From Oscillospiraceae bacterium (GTDB taxonomy: Bacteria > Bacillota > Clostridia > Oscillospirales > Butyricicoccaceae): a stretch of 9,949 nucleotides of DNA. The position numbers were made by a program, and so were the translations under genes. Shown in pieces: positions 1 to 6,651 of the stretch (position 1 is the first letter of the stretch; every line of letters starts with the position of its first letter). The stretch lies in the NCBI GenBank assembly GCA_902797555.1, contig CADBTM010000167.1, positions 1-9,949 on the forward strand. Reading direction: 5' to 3'. The notes beneath the pieces are model-generated. The model was given only the letters and a program-made list of their open reading frames with translations, made no database searches and was not told the DNA's origin.

Positions 1-320
1 CCCATGCTCACTGCCACAAAGTGATCCAGTCCGGTGCTGAACTTTGCTCCCAGACCCACCGCGCGAAACTCGTCCACCTTGACGGTGGGAATGCCGTACA
101 GCTCGTCCCGCAAAAAGGAAGAGCCCACGCCGGTGCACATCACCTTGTCGATCTGCCTGAGCTGCAGACTGTAGTCCTCCAAAAAGCGTCCGAAGGCGCC
201 ATAGGCGGAGGTCAGCGGGTCGCTTGCCTTGACACGGGTGGCGCCGATCAGGCGGCCGTCCTGCAGGCCGATGATCTTTGTGGTGCTGCCCCCGATGTCG
301 ATGCCGATGATATAGCTCAT
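1..320 (-). CDS. coaW: Type II pantothenate kinase, N-terminal part (partial at window edge)
   Basis: About 106 residues are visible, starting MSYIIGIDIGGSTTKIIG, and the gene runs off the left edge. The opening GIDIGGSTTK is the phosphate-binding loop of the ASKHA (actin/hexokinase-like) ATPase fold. The later segments TGVGSS, VDEFRAVGLG and VAVSMG match, in order, the layout of bacterial type II pantothenate kinases (CoaW), which phosphorylate pantothenate in the first step of coenzyme A synthesis in the cytoplasm. The start is set by ATG at 318-320 with GGGAGG a few bases upstream. It begins 16 nt after the asnS stop, so it is probably co-transcribed with asnS. A BadF/BadG-type ATPase is the main alternative, but the VDEF and SMG segments favour pantothenate kinase. 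The catalytic C-terminal half cannot be inspected. Confidence 0.82.
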   Translation of the reverse strand, partial: MSYIIGIDIGGSTTKIIGLQDGRLIGATRVKASDPLTSAYGAFGRFLEDYSLQLRQIDKVMCTGVGSSFLRDELYGIPTVKVDEFRAVGLGAKFSTGLDHFVAVSM

Positions 321-336
321 AGTCCCTCCCGGAGGC

Positions 337-1731
337 TTAGAACTCGGCGGTGCCCACGGTGCGCGGGAAGGGCAGCACGTCGCGGATATTGCCTGCGCCG
401 GTGAGGTACATGATCAGGCGCTCAAAGCCGATGCCGAAGCCGGCGTGCTTGGTGGTGCCGTATTTGCGCAGCTCCAGATACCACCAGTAGTTTTTCTGAT
501 CCATGCCGTTTTCTTCGATGATCTTTTCCAGCACCTCGAGGCGCTCTTCACGCTGGCTGCCCCCGCACAGCTCGCCCACGCCGGGCACCAGCAGGTCGGC
601 GGCGGCGACGGTCTTGCCGTCGTCGTTGCGGCGCATATAGAAGGCCTTGATCTCCTTGGGATAGTCGGTGACAAAGACCGGCTTTTTAAAGATGACCTCG
701 GTGAGGTAACGCTCGTGCTCGGACTGCAGATCGCAGCCCCAGAACACCGGGAAGTCAAAGGCTTCCTTGTGCTGTTCGAGGATCTGGATGGCCTCGGTAT
801 AGGTGATGCGGCCGAAGGCCTCCTCATAGGCCACGGCATGGAGACGCTCCAGCAGGCCGTTGTCCAAAAACTTATTGCAGAAGTTGAGCTCGTCCGGGCA
901 GTTGTCCAGTACATAGCGGATGACGTATTTGATCATATCCTCCTGCACGTCCATATCGCCCTTGAGGTCGCAGAAGGCCATCTCCGGCTCGATCATCCAG
1001 AACTCATTGGCGTGACGGGTGGTGTTGGAACGCTCGGCGCGGAAGGTGGGGCCAAAGGTATAGATATTGCCGAAGGCCTGGGCAAAGATCTCGCCCTCCA
1101 GCTGACCGGAAACGGTCAGGTTGGTGCATTTGCCGAAAAAGTCCTTGGTATAGTCGGGCTCGTTCTGGTCGTTGAGGGGGATGTTGTTCAGATCCAGCGT
1201 GGTCACCTGGAACATCTCGCCTGCGCCCTCGGCATCACTGGCAGTGATGATGGGCGTATGGGCATAGACAAAGCCCCGCTCCTGGAAGAACTTGTGAATG
1301 GCAAAAGCGGCTGCACTGCGCACCCGGAAGATCGCGGAGAAGGTGTTGGTGCGGGGGCGCAGATGCTGGATGGTGCGGAGATATTCCAGCGTGTGGCGCT
1401 TTTTCTGCAGAGGATAATCGGGCGGGCAGGCGCCCTCCAGCTCCATCGTGGTGGCCTGCACCTCCACCGGCTGCTTGGGATTGGGCGAGGCGGCGACGAC
1501 GCCGGTGACCCGGATGGCGCAGCCCACATTGAGCTTTGCCGCGGCGGCATAATGCTCGTTTTTCGCGTCAAACACCAGCTGCAGATTGCTGACCACCGAG
1601 CCGTCGTTGAGCTCGACAAAGGCGCACGCCTTGACGTCCCGGGCGGTGCGCACCCATCCCTGCAAAGAAACCTCTTTGCCTACATAGTCCTGCGGCGCAT
1701 GCAGGATCGCTCTTACCGTTGTAACAGACAT
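337..1731 (-). CDS. asnS: Asparaginyl-tRNA synthetase
   Basis: A complete 464-residue class II aminoacyl-tRNA synthetase that joins asparagine to tRNA-Asn in the cytoplasm. The N-terminal OB-fold anticodon-binding domain covers roughly residues 5-100 (VSLQGWVRTARDVK). The catalytic domain follows, with ITASDAEGAGEMF near 162-174. Class II motif 2 is FRAERSNTTRHANEF at about 230-244, and motif 3 is GFGIGFERL at 431-439. The end, DVLPFPRTVGTAEF, is typical of AsnRS rather than AspRS. Length is normal for the family. ATG at 1729-1731 is preceded by an AGAGGAAA-type ribosome site. It follows the TSCPD gene by 36 nt and precedes the pantothenate kinase by 16 nt, all on one strand, so an operon is likely. 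No T-box leader is visible; the short gap to the upstream gene leaves no room for one. Confidence 0.97.
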   Translation of the reverse strand: MSVTTVRAILHAPQDYVGKEVSLQGWVRTARDVKACAFVELNDGSVVSNLQLVFDAKNEHYAAAAKLNVGCAIRVTGVVAASPNPKQPVEVQATTMELEGACPPDYPLQKKRHTLEYLRTIQHLRPRTNTFSAIFRVRSAAAFAIHKFFQERGFVYAHTPIITASDAEGAGEMFQVTTLDLNNIPLNDQNEPDYTKDFFGKCTNLTVSGQLEGEIFAQAFGNIYTFGPTFRAERSNTTRHANEFWMIEPEMAFCDLKGDMDVQEDMIKYVIRYVLDNCPDELNFCNKFLDNGLLERLHAVAYEEAFGRITYTEAIQILEQHKEAFDFPVFWGCDLQSEHERYLTEVIFKKPVFVTDYPKEIKAFYMRRNDDGKTVAAADLLVPGVGELCGGSQREERLEVLEKIIEENGMDQKNYWWYLELRKYGTTKHAGFGIGFERLIMYLTGAGNIRDVLPFPRTVGTAEF

Positions 1732-1767
1732 AGTATTTCCTCTTTTTTCCTTGAATTTCCGATTCGA

Positions 1768-2016
1768 TTACAGCATTTGGCGGATGGCCTTAGAGATCTG
1801 GTCGGGGCAGGAAGTCGGACGCGCGCCGCACTGGATGCCCTCCAGCATGCTGGCCACCTCTTCCGCCGGACGACCCAACATCAGCGTGCGGAGGCCTTTC
1901 AGGTTGCCGTTGCAGCCGCCTTCGATCTGGATATCCTCCAGAATTCCGTCGGTAACGGTGATTTCATATTTCCGGGAGCAAACGCCCTGGGGATAAAAAA
2001 CCGATGTTTTGGTCAT
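1768..2016 (-). CDS. Small TSCPD-domain protein (TIGR03905-type)
   Basis: An 82-residue protein with the TSCPD signature at residues 68-72. Four cysteines at 13, 35, 63 and 70 suggest a metal or redox site (inference). The segments CSRKYEITV, GCNGNLKGL and CGARPTSCPDQI fit the stand-alone TSCPD family of anaerobic Firmicutes, whose function is unknown. A related domain occurs at the C-terminus of B12-dependent ribonucleotide reductases. The start ATG at 2014-2016 has a strong AAGGAGGAAG site just upstream. It is the first gene of the probable operon with asnS and the pantothenate kinase; a role in translation or cofactor metabolism is only suggested by that position. Confidence 0.88.
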   Translation of the reverse strand: MTKTSVFYPQGVCSRKYEITVTDGILEDIQIEGGCNGNLKGLRTLMLGRPAEEVASMLEGIQCGARPTSCPDQISKAIRQML

Positions 2017-2042
2017 GTTTCTTCCTCCTTGACATACGTTCA

Positions 2043-2080
2043 GATATAGTTAATTTATCACACTTTGTCTCGTTTGTCTA
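2043..2080 (-). promoter_or_regulatory. Possible sigma-A promoter(s) of the TSCPD-asnS operon
   Basis: Read on the minus strand, TAGACA (2075-2080), a 17-nt spacer and TAAATT (2052-2057) form a plausible promoter upstream of the TSCPD gene. A second overlapping option is GAGACA (2066-2071), 17 nt, TATATC (2043-2048). Both are imperfect, so the exact start point is uncertain, but the AT-rich stretch is in the expected place. Confidence 0.45.
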
Positions 2081-2141
2081 TGCCTTTATCTTCATTTTCC
2101 CCGTTTTCCTCCGGATTTTCCTGTATGCGGCCATTTCCGCA

Positions 2142-2170
2142 TTGACAATCTTTTTTCCGGAGGATATGAT
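2142..2170 (+). promoter_or_regulatory. Strong sigma-A promoter for the PheA-like gene
   Basis: TTGACA at 2142-2147, a 17-nt spacer and TATGAT at 2165-2170: a full-consensus -35 with a near-consensus -10. Transcription would begin near 2177. That leaves about 24 nt of leader containing the ribosome site AAAGGAGGG (2184-2192), 8 nt before the ATG at 2201. Confidence 0.85.
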
Positions 2171-2200
2171 GAAAGCAGAAATCAAAGGAGGGACTCCCCC

Positions 2201-3064
2201 ATGCGTGAAAAGGACATCATTTTTCAGATCATCGACAGCTGCGACGACGCTTTGCGGGACGTGTTCCTGCGCCGGATGGAGGCCGCTGTCCGCCTGACCG
2301 ATCTGGAGGGCGAGCTGGAGGATACCTATGAGCATAGCCGGGAAAAGGCGGTATTGGAGCATGTGACCGCAGGGCTGTCTCCCGAGCTGACCGTCAAGGC
2401 CACCTCCCTGTGGCAGACGCTGATGCGCATGAGCCGCGGGCGGCAGTATCGTTACTATGTCCAGCATCGTCCCGATCTCGTCCTCCCCCACGAGGCCGAT
2501 AGGATCGATACCTTCAAGCGGGACGGCATCGTCCTCTGCCCCGCCGATATGGCGCGCACCGTTTCGGCGGCACTGGGGATGGAGGTGCGCCCCTGCCATT
2601 CGATCTCGGCCACCATCGACGCGCTTTTAAGCGACGAGGGGGACTATGCCGCCCTTATCGTCAATAGCTTTTACGACACCGAATGGCTGTACAGCATGAT
2701 CTATCAGCAGCCCATCTATATCAATTCCTTCATTCCCCTGCCCGACGGGCGGATGCTGGCGGTCTTTTCCAAGCACCTGTTCATCGACGATTCCAACAGC
2801 ATCGTCAGCGTGGCCTTTTCCATCCGCATGGATCGCTACGGCGATCTGGCGCAGACGCTGGCCACCTTTGCCGAAGCAAAGCTGTCGGTGGAGTATTTCC
2901 GGGTGAAGACCGACAACATCGACTATGATGATCAGCAAAAGATCAACATCGTCTTTGCCGAGCTGTCCGGCTCAATCACCGCGCTGGACACCCGGGCGGC
3001 ATTTCTGCAGCTCCAGCGGGAGCTGTCCTTCTTCCGCGTGATCGGATACCGGGTGAGCTATTGA
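2201..3064 (+). CDS. PheA-like protein: chorismate-mutase-like, shortened prephenate-dehydratase-like, ACT domain
   Basis: A 287-residue protein with a start fixed by AAAGGAGGG 8 nt upstream. Residues about 5-90 look like an AroQ chorismate mutase helix bundle (DDALRDVFLRRM, SREKAVLEHV, SRGRQYR). A hand alignment to the E. coli P-protein keeps the equivalents of R28 (R25), R51/E52 (R47/E48) and Q88 (Q82). R11 appears replaced by F8 and catalytic K39 by E36. Residues about 110-192 recall one lobe of prephenate dehydratase (SATIDALLSDEGDYAALIVNS resembles the region ending in the usual ENS motif). The second lobe and the TRF motif are missing. Residues about 200-287 form an ACT-like domain ending FFRVIGYRVSY. 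A normal bifunctional PheA has about 360 residues. It may be a reduced or regulatory member of the phenylalanine pathway; activity cannot be assumed. It stands alone, divergent from the asnS operon. Confidence 0.68.
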   Translation: MREKDIIFQIIDSCDDALRDVFLRRMEAAVRLTDLEGELEDTYEHSREKAVLEHVTAGLSPELTVKATSLWQTLMRMSRGRQYRYYVQHRPDLVLPHEADRIDTFKRDGIVLCPADMARTVSAALGMEVRPCHSISATIDALLSDEGDYAALIVNSFYDTEWLYSMIYQQPIYINSFIPLPDGRMLAVFSKHLFIDDSNSIVSVAFSIRMDRYGDLAQTLATFAEAKLSVEYFRVKTDNIDYDDQQKINIVFAELSGSITALDTRAAFLQLQRELSFFRVIGYRVSY

Positions 3065-3074
3065 AACAAGGCAA

Positions 3075-3110
3075 AAGAAAAAGCGCCGCAATTCGCGGCG
3101 CTTTTTGTTT
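3075..3110. terminator. Bidirectional rho-independent terminator
   Basis: A perfect stem AAGCGCCGC (3081-3089) / GCGGCGCTT (3095-3103) with a 5-nt loop has an A-rich tract on the left and TTTTTGTTTT on the right. It lies between two convergent genes and serves both: the PheA-like gene ending at 3064 and the anti-sigma-like gene whose stop codon begins at 3110. Confidence 0.92.
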
Positions 3111-4267
3111 TATCCCAGCATGTCTTCTATGGCGTCCCGGGTGCCCTGCGGAAAGGTCACACCGTCATAAAGGAGCTCGGCTTTACAGTCAGGTGTAAAC
3201 ATGCCCTCCCAGCGGAGGATCTTTCCCGTATCGCCGCCTTCTGCGGCGAAAGACAGCACCGTTCCGTTGTGGAGATCCACGAAGAGAACATCCTCGGAGA
3301 GGTACGCTTCCCCGTCAAAGCGGAGATCTTCGATATTGAGCATCGTTATAAGATACTTGGTCTCCTGCCAGCCGGAAAAGTCCCGGCTGACCCACTCTCC
3401 GTTTTCCCGAGACCACACCGTCAACGTGTCGCTTTCCAGCGAGTAGGGCGGCTCGGTCGGAGGCTGCGGCCGGGCATCCCCATTTCCGGGATAGAGCTCG
3501 CCCAGATAGATGGCGGTCACCGTCCGATCCTTCAGGTAAAAGGTGGCTGAAGTGTTCCCTGTCCCATCCAGCGGGACGGTGTACGTGTCGCCAATGGCGG
3601 TCTTGTCCTGCTGGGGATAGACCTCCAAAACCCGGCTGAGGCTGTCCCCCACCTGGATCTCTTCCCCGCTTTGTTCCTCCACCAGACCGGGAAAAGCGTC
3701 TGCATCGGAGAGATAGATGCCGCTGACCACGGCTTCAACGGCCTTGTCCTCCTCGGGCCGGACCACCAGATCAAGCCGCAGGCCGCGCCCCTCGCCGTAC
3801 CACAGGCACATGCGCAGGGTGCCGTCCGAATCGTTCTCCCGGAAATTGGACTCTGCCTCCGGCTCGCCGAACTGTGTTCTCACCCAGCTTTCGCTGTCAC
3901 CAAGGGCGACAACGCCCAAGGTGTATTCAGCCTGCTGCTCCCGGCCTTTTCCCTCCTGAAATGCGCCGGGGTCAGAGGACGGGGCGCTCTCCTGCGGCAT
4001 GCTGGGCATAGGCTCGGGCTGTGTCCACTGGGCATTTCCGGAGGATTGGGAAGGCTCGCTTTGCATCGGCGCCAGACCGGGGGCGGCGCTCCCCATCCTC
4101 GGACCAAAGCGGAGAAACAGCCCTCCCACACACAGCATCAGGCAGGCGGCAGCTGCGGCCACCGCGGCAAAGGGAAAACGCCGCCGGACGGGCTTTGCCT
4201 CCATGGCCTCCTGCAGCAGATCGTCGCCCACGCCGCACACTGCCCACAGCAAATCCATTTCGCTCAT
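3110..4267 (-). CDS. Membrane-anchored anti-sigma-like protein, partner of the ECF sigma factor
   Basis: A 385-residue protein. A short cytoplasmic N-terminus (1-30, MDLLWAVCGVGDDLLQEAM, then basic VRRR) resembles the sigma-binding tails seen in Clostridia anti-sigma proteins. One hydrophobic helix (about 31-54) follows, then a Pro/Ser/Gln-rich linker (about 60-112) and an exported C-terminal region. That region holds two similar segments, LGDSESWVRTQFGEP (about 122-136) and VGDSLSRVLEVYPQQ (about 206-220), each followed by beta-strand-like sequence; this recalls BLIP/BamE-type repeats (inference). Its ATG overlaps the sigma factor stop as ATGA, so translation is coupled, as is usual for sigma/anti-sigma pairs. 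It probably holds the sigma factor inactive at the membrane and senses an envelope signal outside. The ligand is unknown and no canonical zinc anti-sigma motif is seen. Confidence 0.72.
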   Translation of the reverse strand: MSEMDLLWAVCGVGDDLLQEAMEAKPVRRRFPFAAVAAAAACLMLCVGGLFLRFGPRMGSAAPGLAPMQSEPSQSSGNAQWTQPEPMPSMPQESAPSSDPGAFQEGKGREQQAEYTLGVVALGDSESWVRTQFGEPEAESNFRENDSDGTLRMCLWYGEGRGLRLDLVVRPEEDKAVEAVVSGIYLSDADAFPGLVEEQSGEEIQVGDSLSRVLEVYPQQDKTAIGDTYTVPLDGTGNTSATFYLKDRTVTAIYLGELYPGNGDARPQPPTEPPYSLESDTLTVWSRENGEWVSRDFSGWQETKYLITMLNIEDLRFDGEAYLSEDVLFVDLHNGTVLSFAAEGGDTGKILRWEGMFTPDCKAELLYDGVTFPQGTRDAIEDMLG

Positions 4268-4818
4268 TCCAAAAGACCTTCCTTTCGCAGATATTGCCGG
4301 AGGGCGGCGCGGGTGCGGGAAAGGGTGCTTTTTACCGTGCCCTCCCGCATGCCCAATGCACGCGCCGTATCGGCCACCGACTCGGCCAAAAAATAGCGGC
4401 GCAGAAACACCACCCGGGCTGTTTTGGGCTGTTCCCGTAAAAATCGGTCGATGCTGTCACCCAGCTCACGGCGGAGGGCGGCGCTTTCGGCGTTTTCCCC
4501 ACCGGAAATCACCTCACCCAGCTCGTCCAGCAAAACGGTGACCCCCTCCCTCTTCTGCGCATGTGCCGCCTCGTAGCGATTGAGGGCAAGATTGCGCACA
4601 ATGCGTGCTGTAAAGGCACCCAGCTTTTCAGGTTTTTCCGGCGGAATCGCGTTCCACAGGCGCAAAAGCGCGTCGTTTTCACACTCCTCCGCGTCCTCCT
4701 CGCTGTGCAGGATATTGCGGGCGACGGCGCGGCACAGGCCGCCGTATTTGATTCTTGTCTGGGTGATGGCATCCTCTTGCCGCTGCCAGAACAGCGCCAC
4801 GATCTGCCGGTCGTCCAT
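4264..4818 (-). CDS. ECF-type RNA polymerase sigma factor
   Basis: A 184-residue sigma-70 family protein with only regions 2 and 4. Region 2 covers about residues 15-85: NILHSEEDAEECENDALLRLWN contains the core-binding acidic patch, and FTARIVRNLALNRYE the -10-recognising helix. Region 4 covers about 120-175, and the helix-turn-helix is in VADTARALGMREGTVKSTLSR. Length is standard for ECF factors. The start ATG at 4816-4818 has GGAGGGAG upstream. It overlaps its anti-sigma-like partner by 4 nt. An ECF-type promoter lies about 40 nt upstream, which suggests positive autoregulation. The regulon and stimulus cannot be deduced from this window. Confidence 0.93.
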   Translation of the reverse strand: MDDRQIVALFWQRQEDAITQTRIKYGGLCRAVARNILHSEEDAEECENDALLRLWNAIPPEKPEKLGAFTARIVRNLALNRYEAAHAQKREGVTVLLDELGEVISGGENAESAALRRELGDSIDRFLREQPKTARVVFLRRYFLAESVADTARALGMREGTVKSTLSRTRAALRQYLRKEGLLE

Positions 4819-4854
4819 GGTCTCCCTCCGTTCCGAAACGCTTTCTCTACCCTT

Positions 4855-4883
4855 TCAGACAGGAAAAAACGAAACAGGTTGCA
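4855..4883 (-). promoter_or_regulatory. Putative ECF sigma-dependent promoter (autoregulatory)
   Basis: On the minus strand TGCAAC (4878-4883) is followed by 16 nt and TGTCTGA (4855-4861). This matches the extracytoplasmic-function pattern (TG-AAC, N16, CGTC) known for Firmicutes ECF factors, with one change (TGTC for CGTC). It lies about 40 nt upstream of the sigma factor start. No good sigma-A promoter is seen in the same gap, so the sigma factor probably drives its own transcription. Confidence 0.62.
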
Positions 4884-4909
4884 AAAAAGGCGGCAAAAGC
4901 CGCCTTTTT
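4883..4909 (-). terminator. Rho-independent terminator of the beta-CASP RNase-like gene
   Basis: The stem GGCGGC (4889-4894) / GCCGCC (4899-4904) with an AAAA loop is extended by A:T pairs. On the minus strand it is followed by TTTTTT. It lies 20 nt beyond the stop codon of the gene at 4929-6524. Its distal T-run touches the -35 box of the sigma factor promoter. Confidence 0.9.
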
Positions 4910-4928
4910 ATGATGAGGAAACGCTTGC

Positions 4929-6524
4929 TCAGCGATCCCACTTTGCGATGAGTGCCGCCAGCTCGGTGGCGAACTTTTTGAGATCCTTGTTGGTGCCGCC
5001 CTTGTTGTGAGCGATGACGTCCAGCAGATCCTGGCCGCGGGCTTTGAGGGCCTTGAAGGCTTCGCTCTCGCCGGGGACGTCGGCTTTCTTGCGCTCGGGA
5101 GTGTGGCCCTGCTCCACCATCCGGTTTTCCAGCAGGTCGTAGACCTCGCCCAGCTCGGGGCCGTGCACCGCAAAGCCCAGCTTGCGCAGGCGCTCCACAT
5201 AGGAGGGCACCACCTCGGCGTCGCCATGCACCACAAAGACCTGCTGCGGCTTTGGCGAGAAAGCGGAAATCCACTGGAGCAGACCGGTCAGCCCCGCGTG
5301 GGAGGACAGGCCGGGGAAATTGACGATGTTGGCCTTGACGGCGATCTCCTCGCCGAACAGCTTGACCGACGGGACGCCATCCAGCAGGCGGCGGCCAAGG
5401 CTGCCCTCGGCCTGATAGCCCACAAAGACGATGGCGCACTCGGGACGCCACAGATTGTGCTTGAGGTGATGACGGATCCGTCCCGCATCGCACATGCCGC
5501 TGGCCGAAATGATGACCTTGGGCGAGCGATCCTCGTTGAGCATACGGGATTCCTCGGTGGTCTCGGTGAGGCGGAGATCGTCAAAGGTGAGCATGCGCAC
5601 GTTGTTGCGCACCAGCTCCTCGGCCTCCTCATCGATATAACCGCTCAGGTCGCCGTCAAAAATCGAGGTCGCCGCTTTGGCAAGGGGGCTGTCCACATAC
5701 ACCGGAAAGTCGGGGCAGCTGGTGACCAGACCCCGTTCCTTGATCTCGCGGATAAAGTAGAGCAGCTCCTGAGTGCGTCCCACGGCAAAGGCGGGAATGA
5801 TGACGTTGCCGCCCTTGGCAAAGGTGCTGTCCAGAATCTCGGCCAGCGCTTCGGTATATTCCCCGTCGTTTTCGCCGTGCTCCCGGTCGCCGTAGGTGCT
5901 CTCGGTGAGGACGTAATCGGCCTCGCAGATATAGCTGGGATCCCGGATGATGGGCTGCTGTGTGTTGCCGATATCGCCGGAAAAGACGATCTTTTTGGTG
6001 ACGCCTTCCTCGGTGATCCACATCTCCACCATGGCGGAGCCCAGCAGGTGTCCCGCGTCACGGAAGCAGACCTCCACGCCCTCGCACAGGGTGAAGCGCT
6101 GGTTGTAATCATAGGTGCGCAGGTGCTGGATGGCGGTGTTGGCGTCGTCCACGGTGTACAGCGGCTCCACCGCCTCCCGTCCGGCGCGCTTGCCCTTTTG
6201 GTTTGCCCACTGGGCGTCGCTCTCCTGAATGTGGGCGCTGTCCAGCAGCATGATGCCCATCAGCTCGCCGGTGACCCGCGTAGCCACCACCTCGCCGGAA
6301 TAGCCCTGCTTGTACAGCAGCGGGATCCGTCCGGTGTGGTCGATGTGGGCATGGGTGACCACCACATAATCCACGTCGCCCGCCACGAAGGGCAAGGCGT
6401 TGTCGTCGATCTCGTCGCCGCCCTGCTGCAGACCGCAGTCCACAAGGATGCGCTTGCCGCAGGCATCCACGCAATGGCAGCTCCCGGTGACGGCGCGGGC
6501 TGCGCCGTAAAAGGTCAATTTCAT
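4929..6524 (-). CDS. Beta-CASP metallo-beta-lactamase-fold hydrolase, probable RNase
   Basis: A 531-residue protein of the CPSF73-like beta-CASP group (COG1236 type). These zinc enzymes usually cut RNA. The metallo-beta-lactamase domain carries HAHIDH at residues 58-63, AGH at 158-160 and SGD at 182-184. The beta-CASP insert covers about 235-410 (PAFAVGRTQELL near 244-255, SASGMCDAGRIRHHL at 340-354, SSHAG at 407-411). VVHGD at 431-435 supplies the last conserved histidine. A tail of about 90 residues (to 531) has charged helices of unknown role. The frame stays open upstream to 6914, but the start is ATG at 6522-6524. That codon has AGGAGG directly upstream, homology to the family begins there (MKLTFYGAARAVTGS), and a perfect promoter sits just beyond. 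It is probably monocistronic. RNA as substrate is inferred from family membership. Confidence 0.9.
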   Translation of the reverse strand: MKLTFYGAARAVTGSCHCVDACGKRILVDCGLQQGGDEIDDNALPFVAGDVDYVVVTHAHIDHTGRIPLLYKQGYSGEVVATRVTGELMGIMLLDSAHIQESDAQWANQKGKRAGREAVEPLYTVDDANTAIQHLRTYDYNQRFTLCEGVEVCFRDAGHLLGSAMVEMWITEEGVTKKIVFSGDIGNTQQPIIRDPSYICEADYVLTESTYGDREHGENDGEYTEALAEILDSTFAKGGNVIIPAFAVGRTQELLYFIREIKERGLVTSCPDFPVYVDSPLAKAATSIFDGDLSGYIDEEAEELVRNNVRMLTFDDLRLTETTEESRMLNEDRSPKVIISASGMCDAGRIRHHLKHNLWRPECAIVFVGYQAEGSLGRRLLDGVPSVKLFGEEIAVKANIVNFPGLSSHAGLTGLLQWISAFSPKPQQVFVVHGDAEVVPSYVERLRKLGFAVHGPELGEVYDLLENRMVEQGHTPERKKADVPGESEAFKALKARGQDLLDVIAHNKGGTNKDLKKFATELAALIAKWDR

Positions 6525-6558
6525 AGACAGCCTCCTGAAAAAGAGTTGTTTTTTCTTT

Positions 6559-6587
6559 ATTATAGTCCCCTTTTGCAGGGTTGTCAA
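6559..6587 (-). promoter_or_regulatory. Perfect-consensus sigma-A promoter of the beta-CASP gene
   Basis: On the minus strand TTGACA (6582-6587), a spacer of exactly 17 nt and TATAAT (6559-6564) match both consensus boxes fully. The spacer contains CCCT-GCAAA-AGGG, a short inverted repeat that could be an operator or chance. The leader before the ATG at 6524 is about 30 nt. Confidence 0.93.
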
Positions 6588-6602
6588 ACAGAGAAAGATA
6601 AT

Positions 6603-6622
6603 TGCCGCCCAAATGGGCGGCA
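6603..6622. repeat. GC-rich palindrome upstream of the beta-CASP promoter
   Basis: GCCGCCC (6604-6610), a 4-nt AAAT loop and GGGCGGC (6615-6621), preceded by AATT and followed by AAAAG. The poly-T lies on the wrong side of the stem on both strands, so this is not a standard terminator. A similar palindrome with the same AATT/AAAAAG flanks occurs at 8267-8288. Confidence 0.6.
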
Positions 6623-6651
6623 AAAGGAAAACGTGTTTCTGTCTGTGGGGT

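Noticed and set aside
1732..1767. T-box riboswitch upstream of asnS
   Set aside because: Only 36 nt separate it from the preceding gene, and the leader upstream of the TSCPD gene is also too short and lacks T-box elements.
445..2049. A 534-codon open frame on the plus strand opposite asnS and the TSCPD gene
   Set aside because: It mirrors the codon pattern of the well-supported minus-strand genes, has no recognisable domain, and arises from high-GC third positions.
3671..4541. Several plus-strand open frames over the sigma/anti-sigma genes
   Set aside because: They are Arg/Pro/Ala-rich shadows of the minus-strand genes, with no ribosome sites or recognisable motifs.
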